Shown: one piece after another, positions 7,201-14,921 of the stretch
Position numbering within the stretch: position 1 is the first letter of the stretch
Layout: every line of letters starts with the position of its first letter
Made by a program: the position numbers and the translations under genes
NCBI GenBank assembly: GCA_031550125.1
Contig: JAVBOW010000011.1
Location: 1-20,526 of the forward strand
Reading direction: 5' to 3'
DNA from: JAVBOW01 sp031550125
Lineage (GTDB): Bacteria > Bacteroidota > Bacteroidia > Bacteroidales > Rikenellaceae
DNA: 20,526 nt
Notes under the pieces: model-generated
Database searches by the model: none
Seen by the model: the letters and a program-made list of their open reading frames with translations, nothing else
Told to the model about the DNA's origin: nothing

Positions 7201-9878
7201 AGTTTATAAATTTTGTAATCCACGCGGCCGTCTACGGGTTTTCCGGCGGCGTCCACCGTCACTATGTCGAACGCCAGATCTTTGTCCGTCTCGAAATAAT
7301 CGCCCGATCTCTGGCCGAGGTCCACGCCCACGTAACGACTGAAGGGCGAGAACGGGAAGCTCTCCGCATAGATGCTCGCATCGCCCCCCGGTTCAAAGAC
7401 GCGGCACACCACGTCGGCGCGCATGACGCCCGGAGCATTGTCCGCCGACGGGGTTTTGATATCCATCCGGGCGTGGCCCGCCGCATCTGTCGAGCCGCTC
7501 CACACCTCGCTTTTCTCAGAAGTGAACGCCGATGCGGGATTGTTGAAGACAAATCGCTCGAAACCCTTGAATGGCGACGCCGCCCCGCGTACGAGCGACA
7601 TCTCCACCGACGCCTTCAGGTTGCGCGCCACAGCTCCCGTGAGCCACGACGCGTCCATCGAGGCGGGAGTGGAAAGCGCCGAACCGTCGATCCTGCCTCC
7701 ACGGACGTCGAATTTTATCTTCAGGCGGTTGGGCTTAACCGTCTCCACCCTCAGCGCCTTATGGAAAGACGCTCCGCCCATCTTGACGTAGGCGTTCCAC
7801 ACGCCAGTGGGATCTCCTTCGGCCGTGGGGACGGTGAAACAATAGAACCCGCCGACGCCGTGCGCGTTGACCTGGCGCGCATGGAACTGGCCGCGGGCGT
7901 TGAAAAGCTCCAGGGTTACGGGGTGGCCGCCGGGAATGCGTCCCAGACGGTCCTCTACGACGGCCGTCAGATAGATCGTATCGCCCGGACGCCACACGCC
8001 CCTTTCGCCGTAGACGAAACCTTTGAGTCCCTTTTGTATCTGTTTGCCTCCCACGTCGAAACGCGAAAGGGAGTTTTGCTCGTTATCCACCAGCCTGACA
8101 TACGTTTTGGCTCTTCCTTTCTCGACCACCGCGGCAAATGGCGTTCCGCCGACCTCCACGCGGGCCTGCCCGTCGGATCCCGTCTTGCCCGACCCTATCC
8201 TTTGCAACTGGTAGTTATACACTTTTATCGACGCGTCGGCCACCGGCTCGGTCGTAAGGATATCGGCCACGGCAACGAAAAGGTTGCGGCCGTCGCCGGA
8301 CTTGGCTATCACGCCCAGGTTGGACGCCATTACGTTTATCCCGGCGCGGCGGTCGCTCTGCATATAGTAGGTCGGCCTGCAGGGATCGTCCCTCTCGCGC
8401 CAGTTATATTCCCCGTAGTCGTATCCGTCCGAGTCCCACCAATACGGCTCCGGCTCGTCCCATTCCGATCCGGACGCAGGATCGAAGTCGTCCGCGCGCA
8501 GGACAACAACCCCCTCGGCGTCGGAAGGGGACTTGACGGCCGCCGCCCCTCCGCAGGCGTAAGTCGAATATTCGCGGCGGAACGACAGCTCGACACGGTA
8601 AATGGCTCCCGGCTCCTGCCTGACGAGCGGGGCCAGGTCTACCGAATAGTCCTGCCAGCCGCCCTGTCCGCCGGCAGGCAGTTGCAGGGTCTTTTCGCAT
8701 ACCATCCTTCCCGAACGGCGTAATTCCCCCGAAGAAGCCAAGGTATTGGTTTGCAGGAACATCAATACGTTACTTTCGAAGATGCGTATTATCTTGACGT
8801 CCACGGCATTGAGGCTCAGGGCGCGGAAGGCGAGCAAAAGTTCCTCCGAATCGGGCATTATGTTGCCCTTTGAAAGTATCTCCACGGCCGGTTTTCCGGC
8901 GGGGGCCTGTATACTGGCCGATACGTCCCTGTCGAGCTTTTCGCCGGAATCGCTGCGTACGCCCTGCGACACGTCAACCGTTATCTCCTCCTCCTGGCCG
9001 GGAGTCTGGAAAAACACCTTTATTATATTCTCCTCTATCTGGAACGAGTAATCCTCCACGCCGGTTATCTCCACCAATCCGCGCAGATCCTGCGCAGCGT
9101 CCAGCGGCTCCGAGAATTGCAACGACAACCCCTCCGCGGGGGCGTTGAGCGCGACGGCGTCGACGAAACGGAAACGGCCAGCGGCCGGTACAAGTATCGT
9201 CGCCTCCTCGGCGCGGTCTATGCCCACGGCCTTACCTTTTGCCCTGAGAGTCAACGTCTCGTCGTCGCCGGAAGGACGCTGCAGATTGTCGAACGAAAAG
9301 CGGAATTCGGACGCCTTGCCTTCGGCGGGTTCAACCGAGGCGGGCCGCTTGCCGTCGAGCGTGAGCATATCGGCCACTTTGCCGGCGTCCACCATGTCGC
9401 CGAAGATTACCGTCCCCCGCTGCGACATAACCATCGGGTTGCCGCGCGTTATCACGCCCTGTTCGCTCCGTATTTCGAAATCCAGCCCTTTCGTACGGAA
9501 TGAGAAACGGAATGTCTCCAACCCCTTTTCCACCTTCTCTATTTTACCCAGCCTGAACTCCGCGTTGTAGAGGACGCCCGGCTTTAGCGCCCCTTCGCGG
9601 GGGATAAATTCCACCGCGTTGCCGCTCACCCAGCGGGCCTCGCCCTTTATCGACGGGCTGAAAGAGAAGAGCTTTTCGCCGACCGGCGCCCCGGCTTCGA
9701 TGCCGGGAACGGCGCCGGCAAGCTCGATGCGTATGCTGCCCCCGGCCGAGGAGATCATCCCGCCCGTGTAGGCGCTTATATAAGCGGTAAATTCCGGCTG
9801 AGGCGTATAGGCCTTACGGGCGCGACCGCACGAAAACAGCGAAGCGGCGATAATTGTGAGGAATAATAACTTTTTCAT
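4275..9878 (-). CDS. Bacterial alpha-2-macroglobulin lipoprotein with thioester
   Basis: A 1867-residue alpha-2-macroglobulin of the large YfhM-like bacterial type. The chosen ATG gives a lipoprotein signal (MKKLLFLTIIAASLFSC, lipidated Cys17); an ATG at 9935 would add 19 residues before it and is disfavoured. Recognisable parts are an N-terminal macroglobulin domain near 615-710 (ERGVWRPGDTIYL), a bait-region domain near 980-1140 (TLAVVDEGLLDL), the A2M core near 1185-1245, and the thioester domain with CSEQ at residues 1400-1403 (codons 5681-5670), intact for covalent trapping. Family members trap proteases in the periplasm after cleavage of the bait region. No acidic surface-export signal follows Cys17, so it probably faces the periplasm. 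An aromatic and acidic patch starts near residue 479. It is coupled to pbpC by an ATGA overlap. Confidence 0.95.
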   Translation of the reverse strand: MKKLLFLTIIAASLFSCGRARKAYTPQPEFTAYISAYTGGMISSAGGSIRIELAGAVPGIEAGAPVGEKLFSFSPSIKGEARWVSGNAVEFIPREGALKPGVLYNAEFRLGKIEKVEKGLETFRFSFRTKGLDFEIRSEQGVITRGNPMVMSQRGTVIFGDMVDAGKVADMLTLDGKRPASVEPAEGKASEFRFSFDNLQRPSGDDETLTLRAKGKAVGIDRAEEATILVPAAGRFRFVDAVALNAPAEGLSLQFSEPLDAAQDLRGLVEITGVEDYSFQIEENIIKVFFQTPGQEEEITVDVSQGVRSDSGEKLDRDVSASIQAPAGKPAVEILSKGNIMPDSEELLLAFRALSLNAVDVKIIRIFESNVLMFLQTNTLASSGELRRSGRMVCEKTLQLPAGGQGGWQDYSVDLAPLVRQEPGAIYRVELSFRREYSTYACGGAAAVKSPSDAEGVVVLRADDFDPASGSEWDEPEPYWWDSDGYDYGEYNWRERDDPCRPTYYMQSDRRAGINVMASNLGVIAKSGDGRNLFVAVADILTTEPVADASIKVYNYQLQRIGSGKTGSDGQARVEVGGTPFAAVVEKGRAKTYVRLVDNEQNSLSRFDVGGKQIQKGLKGFVYGERGVWRPGDTIYLTAVVEDRLGRIPGGHPVTLELFNARGQFHARQVNAHGVGGFYCFTVPTAEGDPTGVWNAYVKMGGASFHKALRVETVKPNRLKIKFDVRGGRIDGSALSTPASMDASWLTGAVARNLKASVEMSLVRGAASPFKGFERFVFNNPASAFTSEKSEVWSGSTDAAGHARMDIKTPSADNAPGVMRADVVCRVFEPGGDASIYAESFPFSPFSRYVGVDLGQRSGDYFETDKDLAFDIVTVDAAGKPVDGRVDYKIYKLSWSWWWEKGDESLESYVNGNYASPVDQGSLATAMGRGRITFRVDYPEWGRYLVYVKDSNGGHASGGIVYVDWPSWRGRSGKDDPDGASMLTFSTDSKSYEVGRTATVIIPQSAGGRALVSLENGSTVLRSEWVEMDPKGDTKYTFKVTEAMAPNFYIHISLLRPHEQTANSLPIRLYGVQPVEVENGASKLEPVIAAPDVLRPETAFTVKVSEKSGRAMTYTLAVVDEGLLDLTNFRTPDPWKEFYAREALGVRTWDVYDYVMGAFGGRMGALLGIGGDEDIKPGDRKASRFKPVVRFLGPFKLGKGGSNSHKVSLPMYVGSVRVMVVAGSGAAYGKADKAIPVRAPLMVLPTLPRVASTGEDIVLPVNVFAMEPGVRNVTVKVQVDGSLSVADGAQRTLAFEKPSDGMVYFRLKAAASPGRATVRVTASGGGHSASETIEITVRNPNPPSLTVIDTMMAAGSALQLPYSLDGTSGPDNSVRLEVASMPSVDLTRRYDYLSDYQHLCSEQLVSRGLPMLYLSVFREVDGKEAEKIKDGVNAIIRQLYGRQLSNGSVVYWPGSAEGNDWITSYAGNFLWEASQRGYEVDAGVLSRWKEYQRRTALSWSMPRNRDNRYYSYYQPDVVQAYRLYTLALAGAPETGAMNRLRETPGVSTSAKWRLAGAYALAGKRSAAREVVAEIKNTRETYGYTWGCGYTYGSEERDAAMILEAMVAMGDMAEAVKQARSLSRMLSAEEYLSTQSTSFALAAMGSLAARTTSGQVDCVWEAAGRQGSLRTAKAVGVSDVPVTGRGAIEVRSRSKGDLYVTLVTRTQPLVDDRPAMSAGITLSVEYTDAAGRAVKPDSLGQGTDLTAVVTVTNATGSADLTDLALTHIFPSGWEIFNDRMALSDQAMDAAGQARSGVRAGKAPAYVYQDIRDDRVLTYFGLLRGQSKTFTVRLQAAYAGRFVLPAVQCEDMYDPSVRARTAAGWVVVR

Positions 9879-10146
9879 AAGCTCTGGCGCAACGTGTGCG
9901 GATTCCATTTTGGATAAAGCGCAAAAAGATGACATATAACATCTTCTGTATGGGATACAAATGAAATCCTTAATTATACGTTGGTAAATGTAATAAAATA
10001 TTAAGGGCGGCGGCCAGAAATTTTAATGAAAATTTTCAGGAAAAACGGACCGGGCGTCAAACGGCATATTAAATTTACTACCTTTGTTTACATTACGAGT
10101 ATTTTCACCCAACCATTTACGCAACTCATGAAAAACAATACAGGTT
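9879..10146. other. Divergent intergenic region between A2M and M16 genes
   Basis: This 268-bp AT-rich gap separates two divergently transcribed lipoprotein genes. It is markedly more AT-rich than its surroundings and contains a 10-bp palindrome GAAAATTTTC at 10028-10037. A -7 box for the rightward gene is clear (10079-10086). I could not find a TAnnTTTG box for the leftward A2M gene. A 60-codon plus-strand reading frame starting at 10026 runs into the M16 gene in another frame and is not considered a gene. Confidence 0.6.
10079..10086 (+). promoter_or_regulatory. Predicted -7 box for the M16 protease operon
   Basis: TACCTTTG matches the Bacteroidota -7 consensus TAnnTTTG exactly. It lies 60 bases before the ATG at 10147, implying a leader of roughly 50 bases. 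No good -33 TTTG occurs 19-21 bases upstream, but AT-rich sequence lies further up. Confidence 0.6.
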
Positions 10147-12969
10147 ATGAAAAAATTCACCCTGCCGGTAACGGCACTTATTTTGGGCGCGCTCATGGGC
10201 GGATGTAACTCCGCGAACCAGGAGGTGAACATCAAATACGATTCGTTCACCCTGCCTAACGGCCTTAAAGTCGTTTTGCAACAGGATCATTCCGACCCCG
10301 TGGTGGCTGTGGCCATACAGTACCACGTAGGCTCGGCGCGCGAGCGGGTAGGCAAGACGGGCTTCGCCCACTTCTTCGAGCATATGCTCTTCCAGCGCTC
10401 CGAGAACCTTCCGCGCAACGCCTTCTTCGAAAAAATAAGCGCCCTGGGCGGCGATTTCAACGGCAGCACCGACTCCGACGGCACGCGCTACCACGAGATA
10501 GTGCCGCGCGACGCCCTCGAAAAGGTACTCTGGATGGAGTCCGACCGTATGGGCTTCTTCATAAACACAGTAACGCAAGGCGGCCTGGAGAGGGAGATAG
10601 ACGTGGTCTCTAACGAGAAGCGGCAGATGTACGACACGCGCCCATACGGCCAGCTGCTGCCCATATTCTCGCGCTACGCCTATCCCGAAGGACACCCCTA
10701 CAGCTGGACGACGATAGGCGAGCTGGACGACCTGAGGGCCGCCACCGTACAGGATGTGAAGGATTTCTACAAAACCTACTATATGCCCAACAACGCCACG
10801 CTGGTCATATCGGGAGACTTCGATAAGGCCGAGGCCAAAGTGCTGGTGGAAAAATACTTCGGCGAGATACCCGCCGGCGAACACGTGGTGGCCATGCCGC
10901 CGATGCCCGCGCCGCTCGACTCGGACGTGAAGGTATCCCACGAGGACGCCTACGCCTCGATGCCGCTGCTGGCCGTATCCTTCCCCGCCGTACCCACCTA
11001 CCATCCCGACTCGTACGCACTGCAGATGCTGACGCAGCTGCTCGGCGACGGCAAGAAATCGCCACTGTATAAAGTTCTGGTGGACCGTAAGAAGCTCTCG
11101 CCCGAAGTAAGCTCATGGTATTACGACCGCGAACTGGCAGGCAACCTGATGTTCATCGTTCCGGCGTTCGCCGGCGTAGACCTGGACGACGTACACGCCG
11201 CCATCGGGGAGGCTTTCGCCATGTTCGAGGAGGAAGGCGTGGACGCAGGCACCATGGAGGGCTTCAAGGCCGTGGCCGAGATGCGTTTCTACAACTCCAT
11301 GTCGGGCGTTATGAGCCGCGCGCTCAATATGGCCCGCGAAGATGTCTTCGGAGGCGACCCCATGCGCGGCGTCAAGGAGATGGAGGCCTTCAACTCCGTA
11401 ACCAAAGAGCAGGTGATGGCCGCCTACGGGAAATATATAAAAGATAAAAACTCCCTCCAGATAAGCTTCGTACCCAAAGGCGCGCAGGCGCTTGCAGTGG
11501 ACGGCTCGGCCACGGCAGTTGTCGTAGAGGAGAAGATAGCCGACCAAAAGATGAAATCGGGCGAGGGCGCGCTGGTCGACGACGACTACGAGCATACTCC
11601 CTCGGCCATGGACCGCAGCGTGGAACCCGGCCTGCTGGCCAATACCCCAGCGCTCAACCCGCCGCTCATCTGGAAAGAGAAGTTGCCTGCGGGCATGGGC
11701 CTGTGGGGCGTCACCAACGACGAAATGCCCGTGGTGCGTTTCCAGATAGACCTTGCCGGCGGCGTGCTGTTCGACTCGCCAGATAAACGCGGCGTTTCGT
11801 CGCTCTACGCCGAAACGCTCCTGGCCGGAACGCGCAACCGCACCCCCGAAGAGTTCGAAGAGGCTTTTAGCCGCCTGGGTGCCACCGTCAACTGTTCGGC
11901 CGGTTATGAAGGTATATCCATCTACGGAAGCTGCCTGTCGCGCAACCTCAAAGCCACGATGGACCTGCTGGCCGAAGTTCTCGCCGAACCCCGCTTCGAC
12001 GAGAACGAGATCGAGAAAGCCCGTCAGATGACCCTCACCTCTATAGCCCAGCAGGACGACGATATAACCGCGATAGCCAACAAAGCCGCGCGCAAGGTGC
12101 TTTTCGGCAAAAACAACATCCTTTCCGGGCAGATAGCCGGCACGGCCGGAAGCGTCGCCGCCATCACCGTGGACGATATCAAAGATTACCACGCCCGCTG
12201 CGTATCGCCCTCGCTGGCCGACATCCACATGGCCGGCAACCTGCGCCACACCGACGCCCGCCGCGCCATAGAATCGCTCTCCGAGCGCTGGACGGCCACC
12301 GGAGCCGAAGCCCCCGCCGGCATCGCGGGAGCCACGGCGGCCCCCGGCCTTTACTTCATAGATATGCCCGGCGCACAGCAGTCACAGATAATCGTATGCA
12401 GCCCGGCCATGCCGCAATCCTCCGACGAATACTACCCCGCCGTGCTGGCCAACTACCGGCTGGGCGAGGGAAGCCACGGCATACTGTTCAACGAACTGCG
12501 TCTCAAACGCGGATATACTTACGGAGCTTACTCGTCGTTCCGTTGCGAAAATTACGACAACCGCTTTGTGGTCAACACCAAGGTACAAGGGATAAAGACC
12601 AGGGAATCGGTAGAGCTGATAAAGCAGATTCTGGAGAGCTACGGCGCAGGCTACACCGCAGAAGACCTTGAGACCACCCGCAACTCCATCCTCAAGAGCA
12701 ACGTAGGCGCTTACGAGACCCTCGGCGCCCTGGTAGGCATGCTTTCCGACATATCGTCATACGGACTGTCCGAAGACTACGTGCGCGAGCGCGAACTGGT
12801 ACTCCGCAACTTCACCATAGACGACATGCACAAAGCCATATCCGCCTCCATCAACCCCGCAAGGATGTCATACGTAGTGGTGGGCGACGCCGCAACGCAA
12901 CTCAAAGGCCTCGAATCGTGCGGCCTGGGCAAGCCCGTGGTATTGGATAAGCAGGGAGACAGAAAATAA
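10147..12969 (+). CDS. M16 family zinc metalloprotease, two-domain lipoprotein
   Basis: A 940-residue pitrilysin-type (M16) peptidase with both halves in one chain. A signal with a Cys at residue 20 (LMGGC) indicates a lipoprotein. The N-terminal half carries the inverted zinc motif HFFEH (residues 75-79), with further acidic residues E150 and E157 (in SNEKR) at the family spacing; E157 is the likely third zinc ligand. The C-terminal half lacks HxxEH but has the conserved Arg/Tyr element LKRGYTYGAYSSF that completes the active site in this family. Members degrade or process peptides in a closed chamber; here probably in the periplasm. The start at 10147 gives the signal peptide; a nearby ATG at 10128 is out of frame. 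The permease gene 41 bases downstream is probably co-transcribed. Confidence 0.95.
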   Translation: MKKFTLPVTALILGALMGGCNSANQEVNIKYDSFTLPNGLKVVLQQDHSDPVVAVAIQYHVGSARERVGKTGFAHFFEHMLFQRSENLPRNAFFEKISALGGDFNGSTDSDGTRYHEIVPRDALEKVLWMESDRMGFFINTVTQGGLEREIDVVSNEKRQMYDTRPYGQLLPIFSRYAYPEGHPYSWTTIGELDDLRAATVQDVKDFYKTYYMPNNATLVISGDFDKAEAKVLVEKYFGEIPAGEHVVAMPPMPAPLDSDVKVSHEDAYASMPLLAVSFPAVPTYHPDSYALQMLTQLLGDGKKSPLYKVLVDRKKLSPEVSSWYYDRELAGNLMFIVPAFAGVDLDDVHAAIGEAFAMFEEEGVDAGTMEGFKAVAEMRFYNSMSGVMSRALNMAREDVFGGDPMRGVKEMEAFNSVTKEQVMAAYGKYIKDKNSLQISFVPKGAQALAVDGSATAVVVEEKIADQKMKSGEGALVDDDYEHTPSAMDRSVEPGLLANTPALNPPLIWKEKLPAGMGLWGVTNDEMPVVRFQIDLAGGVLFDSPDKRGVSSLYAETLLAGTRNRTPEEFEEAFSRLGATVNCSAGYEGISIYGSCLSRNLKATMDLLAEVLAEPRFDENEIEKARQMTLTSIAQQDDDITAIANKAARKVLFGKNNILSGQIAGTAGSVAAITVDDIKDYHARCVSPSLADIHMAGNLRHTDARRAIESLSERWTATGAEAPAGIAGATAAPGLYFIDMPGAQQSQIIVCSPAMPQSSDEYYPAVLANYRLGEGSHGILFNELRLKRGYTYGAYSSFRCENYDNRFVVNTKVQGIKTRESVELIKQILESYGAGYTAEDLETTRNSILKSNVGAYETLGALVGMLSDISSYGLSEDYVRERELVLRNFTIDDMHKAISASINPARMSYVVVGDAATQLKGLESCGLGKPVVLDKQGDRK

Positions 12970-13010
12970 CTCCGCAATAAAAGAACGGTTAACTCTCAAG
13001 GGATACTTAT

Positions 13011-14264
13011 ATGGGAATAAAGTACAGACTTATATTGATGAACTTCATCCAGTTCTTCATCTGGGGCGCATGGCTCATCTCCCTGGGCAGCTACGTGGGC
13101 AACACGCTGCAGTTCGACGGGGTGCAGATAGGCAGTTTCTTCGCCACCATGGGCATAGCCTCGCTGTTCATGCCCGGATTGATGGGCATTGTGGCCGACA
13201 GGTTCATTCCGGCGCAAAAACTGCTGGGATTGTGCCACCTTATGGGAGCGTGCTTCCTGTTCGCCGCCTCCTTCCAGACTGCCTACGCCCCGCTTTACGC
13301 CTGCATGCTGCTTGCCGTAATGTTCTACATGCCCACGCTGGCGCTGAGCAATACCGTGGCATATAACGCGCTGGAGCAAAAAGGGATGGATATCGTCAAG
13401 GATTTCCCGCCCATCCGCGTGTGGGGAACCGTAGGTTTCATCTGCGCCATGTGGACGGTGGATTTTACCGGCTTCAAAACCAGCCACCTGCAACTGTACG
13501 TGGCGGCAGCGGCAGCCTTGGTGCTGGGCGTCTATTCGTTCACGCTGCCCAAATGCGAAACGAGCAGGGCCGCCTCCGGTTCGCTTGTGGATTCGCTGGG
13601 CCTGCGCGCCTTCGCCCTGTTCAAAGAGAAGAAGATGGCCATCTTCTTCGTATTCTCGATGTTGCTTGGAGCCGCACTCCAGATAACCAACAGTTTCGGC
13701 GACATATTCCTGCAGAGCTTCGCCGCCATACCCGAATACATCAACTCTTTCGGGGTGCAGCACTCGGTAGTGCTCATATCGCTTTCGCAGATATCCGAAA
13801 CTCTGTTCATCCTCACCATACCTTTCTTCCTCAAGCGTTTCGGCATTAAGAACGTGATGCTTATGAGCATGTTCGCATGGGTGCTGCGCTTCGGCCTTTT
13901 CGGGGCCGGGAATCCCGGCGGCGGCCTATGGATGCTGGTGCTGTCGATGATCGTCTACGGCATGGCCTTCGACTTCTTCAATATCTCGGGGTCGCTTTTC
14001 GTAGAGCAGTCCACCGGCAAAGGCACTCGCGCCAGCGCCCAGGGCCTGTTCATGATAATGACCAACGGCGTGGGTGCCGTGCTGGGATCGTACGGCGCGG
14101 GATTCGTGGTGAATTGCTTCACCGAGACGAAGCAATACGGCGATAAATTCTACCGCGTGGGCGACTGGCCTGCCGTGTGGTTCATCTTCGCGGGATACGC
14201 GCTGGTCATAGCCGTCGTATTCGCAGTGACGTTCAAATACAAACACAGGCAGGGCAAGGCATAG
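13011..14264 (+). CDS. nupG: NupG-type nucleoside permease (MFS nucleoside:H+ symporter)
   Basis: A 417-residue integral membrane protein, almost exactly the length of E. coli NupG (418). Strong resemblance runs through the first half: FFIWGAWLISLGSYVG (first helix), GIASLFMPGLMGIVADRF, then GMDIVKDFPPIRVWGTVGF and SHLQLYV, all hallmarks of the nucleoside:H+ symporter family of the major facilitator superfamily. About twelve hydrophobic segments are apparent. Family members import purine and pyrimidine nucleosides across the inner membrane using the proton gradient. It follows the M16 gene by 41 bases with no recognisable promoter between, and ends just before a strong bidirectional terminator. 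Exact substrate range is not predictable. Confidence 0.93.
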   Translation: MGIKYRLILMNFIQFFIWGAWLISLGSYVGNTLQFDGVQIGSFFATMGIASLFMPGLMGIVADRFIPAQKLLGLCHLMGACFLFAASFQTAYAPLYACMLLAVMFYMPTLALSNTVAYNALEQKGMDIVKDFPPIRVWGTVGFICAMWTVDFTGFKTSHLQLYVAAAAALVLGVYSFTLPKCETSRAASGSLVDSLGLRAFALFKEKKMAIFFVFSMLLGAALQITNSFGDIFLQSFAAIPEYINSFGVQHSVVLISLSQISETLFILTIPFFLKRFGIKNVMLMSMFAWVLRFGLFGAGNPGGGLWMLVLSMIVYGMAFDFFNISGSLFVEQSTGKGTRASAQGLFMIMTNGVGAVLGSYGAGFVVNCFTETKQYGDKFYRVGDWPAVWFIFAGYALVIAVVFAVTFKYKHRQGKA

Positions 14265-14271
14265 CAACGCG

Positions 14272-14318
14272 TTAAATATAGCAGAGGCGGCTCGACGGGC
14301 CGCCTCTGCTATATTTAA
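14272..14318. terminator. Bidirectional intrinsic terminator, 20-bp perfect stem
   Basis: The arm at 14272-14291 is the exact reverse complement of 14299-14318, with a 7-base loop (TCGACGG). The inner part of the stem is GC-rich (GCAGAGGCGGC) and the outer part is A/T-rich (TTAAATATA), so each strand's transcript ends its hairpin in a U-rich tail. It sits between the convergent permease and YhcH-family genes, 7 bases past one stop codon and 23 bases past the other, and should terminate both. Confidence 0.92.
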
Positions 14319-14341
14319 GTCCCGGCAGACCAAGGCTATGG

Positions 14342-14788
14342 CTACCCCTTAACCTTTACGACAGCCTTCCTGACCCGCCCCGACCCGGCCAGGGGAGCGT
14401 GGGCGTCGTCCGAAAAGAAGACGGCCATCTGGCCTTGACGCAGGGTGAACCACTGCTGAGGGGCGTCGTCGAAAAATATTATGTCGGCCCCGGCGTCCAT
14501 CGCTCCCCGGGGCGATACGCACGATTTTCGCGGACTCCAGCCGTAGGTCTCCTCTCCTTCGATCACTATCTGTATGTCTATGTAGGCGTCGTGCGCCTCC
14601 AGCGGGGCGTCGGCCGGCGCGCGCAGGTCGCGCTCCATGACCGTTATGTAAACGTCGCGGCCGTCTATCTCGGCCACGCCCTCGGGCAGGGCGGCCGCAG
14701 GCGCGCCGTCCAGGTAAGCCAGAACCTTGCTGAAACGCCGGTTCAAAGCCAGGTATCGATGCAGGTTGGATGAGTCGTCGATTATCAT
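14342..14788 (-). CDS. YhcH/YjgK/YiaL (EbgC-like) family protein
   Basis: A 148-residue protein of the YhcH/YjgK/YiaL family, a small double-stranded beta-helix (cupin-like) fold at its usual length. Family hallmarks visible are EAHDAYIDIQIVIEGEE (about residues 64-80), which contains the conserved His and acidic residues of the presumed metal pocket, a following GW, and the C-terminal MAVFFSDDAHAPL motif with the conserved Phe-Pro/Asp-Asp-x-His region. Members include EbgC, the small beta subunit of evolved beta-galactosidase, and proteins of sugar-acid and sialic-acid catabolic loci, so a role in sugar handling is likely but unproven. It stands alone on the minus strand, convergent with the permease and divergent from the efflux operon. 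Confidence 0.9.
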   Translation of the reverse strand: MIIDDSSNLHRYLALNRRFSKVLAYLDGAPAAALPEGVAEIDGRDVYITVMERDLRAPADAPLEAHDAYIDIQIVIEGEETYGWSPRKSCVSPRGAMDAGADIIFFDDAPQQWFTLRQGQMAVFFSDDAHAPLAGSGRVRKAVVKVKG

Positions 14789-14806
14789 AACTCCGTTTTA
14801 TTGCGG

Positions 14807-14814
14807 CTAAGGTA
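14807..14814 (-). promoter_or_regulatory. Possible -7 box for the YhcH-family gene
   Basis: On the minus strand this reads TACCTTAG, one mismatch from TAnnTTTG, and lies 19 bases before the ATG at 14788. No -33 box is visible. The call rests on position and a near-consensus match only. Confidence 0.35.
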
Positions 14815-14889
14815 ATCAAAAAACCGCCCGCTCCCCCTCCTGTTTTGCCGTTTTACCCGCAATCTTATGGCCGTAAGCCTAAAAAACCG

Positions 14890-14896
14890 TACCTTG
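14890..14896 (+). promoter_or_regulatory. Possible -7 region for the RND efflux operon
   Basis: TACCTTG resembles the Bacteroidota -7 consensus TAnnTTTG with one T missing, and lies 25 bases before the adaptor ATG at 14921. It overlaps the left arm of the inverted repeat at 14894-14921. A TTTG at 14844-14847 is too far upstream to be its -33. Weak prediction. Confidence 0.35.
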
Positions 14897-14921
14897 CGGG
14901 AAATATTTCGTATTCCCGCAA
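14894..14921. promoter_or_regulatory. Inverted repeat at the efflux-operon start (candidate operator)
   Basis: TTGCGGGAA (14894-14902) is the exact reverse complement of TTCCCGCAA (14913-14921), separated by 10 bases; pairing extends inward with one bulged A. The right arm ends on the A of the adaptor ATG and the left arm overlaps the possible -7 box. The core motif CCCGCAA recurs at 14856-14862, and TTGCGG again at 14801-14806, giving four copies in the intergenic region. It fits a dimeric repressor's operator, or an RNA hairpin that hides the start codon. No regulator gene is in the window. Confidence 0.5.

Noticed and set aside
5802..8723. 973-codon open frame on the plus strand, opposite the A2M gene
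   Set aside because: Its predicted protein is rich in Arg, His and Gly with no domain or signal, as expected for an antisense frame of a GC-rich gene with biased codon use. The minus-strand A2M explains the stretch fully.
9879..9935. Upstream ATG at 9935 as the A2M start
   Set aside because: It adds 19 residues before a standard lipoprotein signal, which would bury the signal; the ATG at 9878 fits better.
10026..10208. 60-residue plus-strand open frame before the M16 gene
   Set aside because: It starts upstream of the predicted -7 box, overlaps the M16 start in another frame and resembles nothing known.
14867..14920. Upstream ATG at 14867 as the adaptor start
   Set aside because: It precedes the possible -7 box and inverted repeat and adds 18 residues before the hydrophobic anchor.
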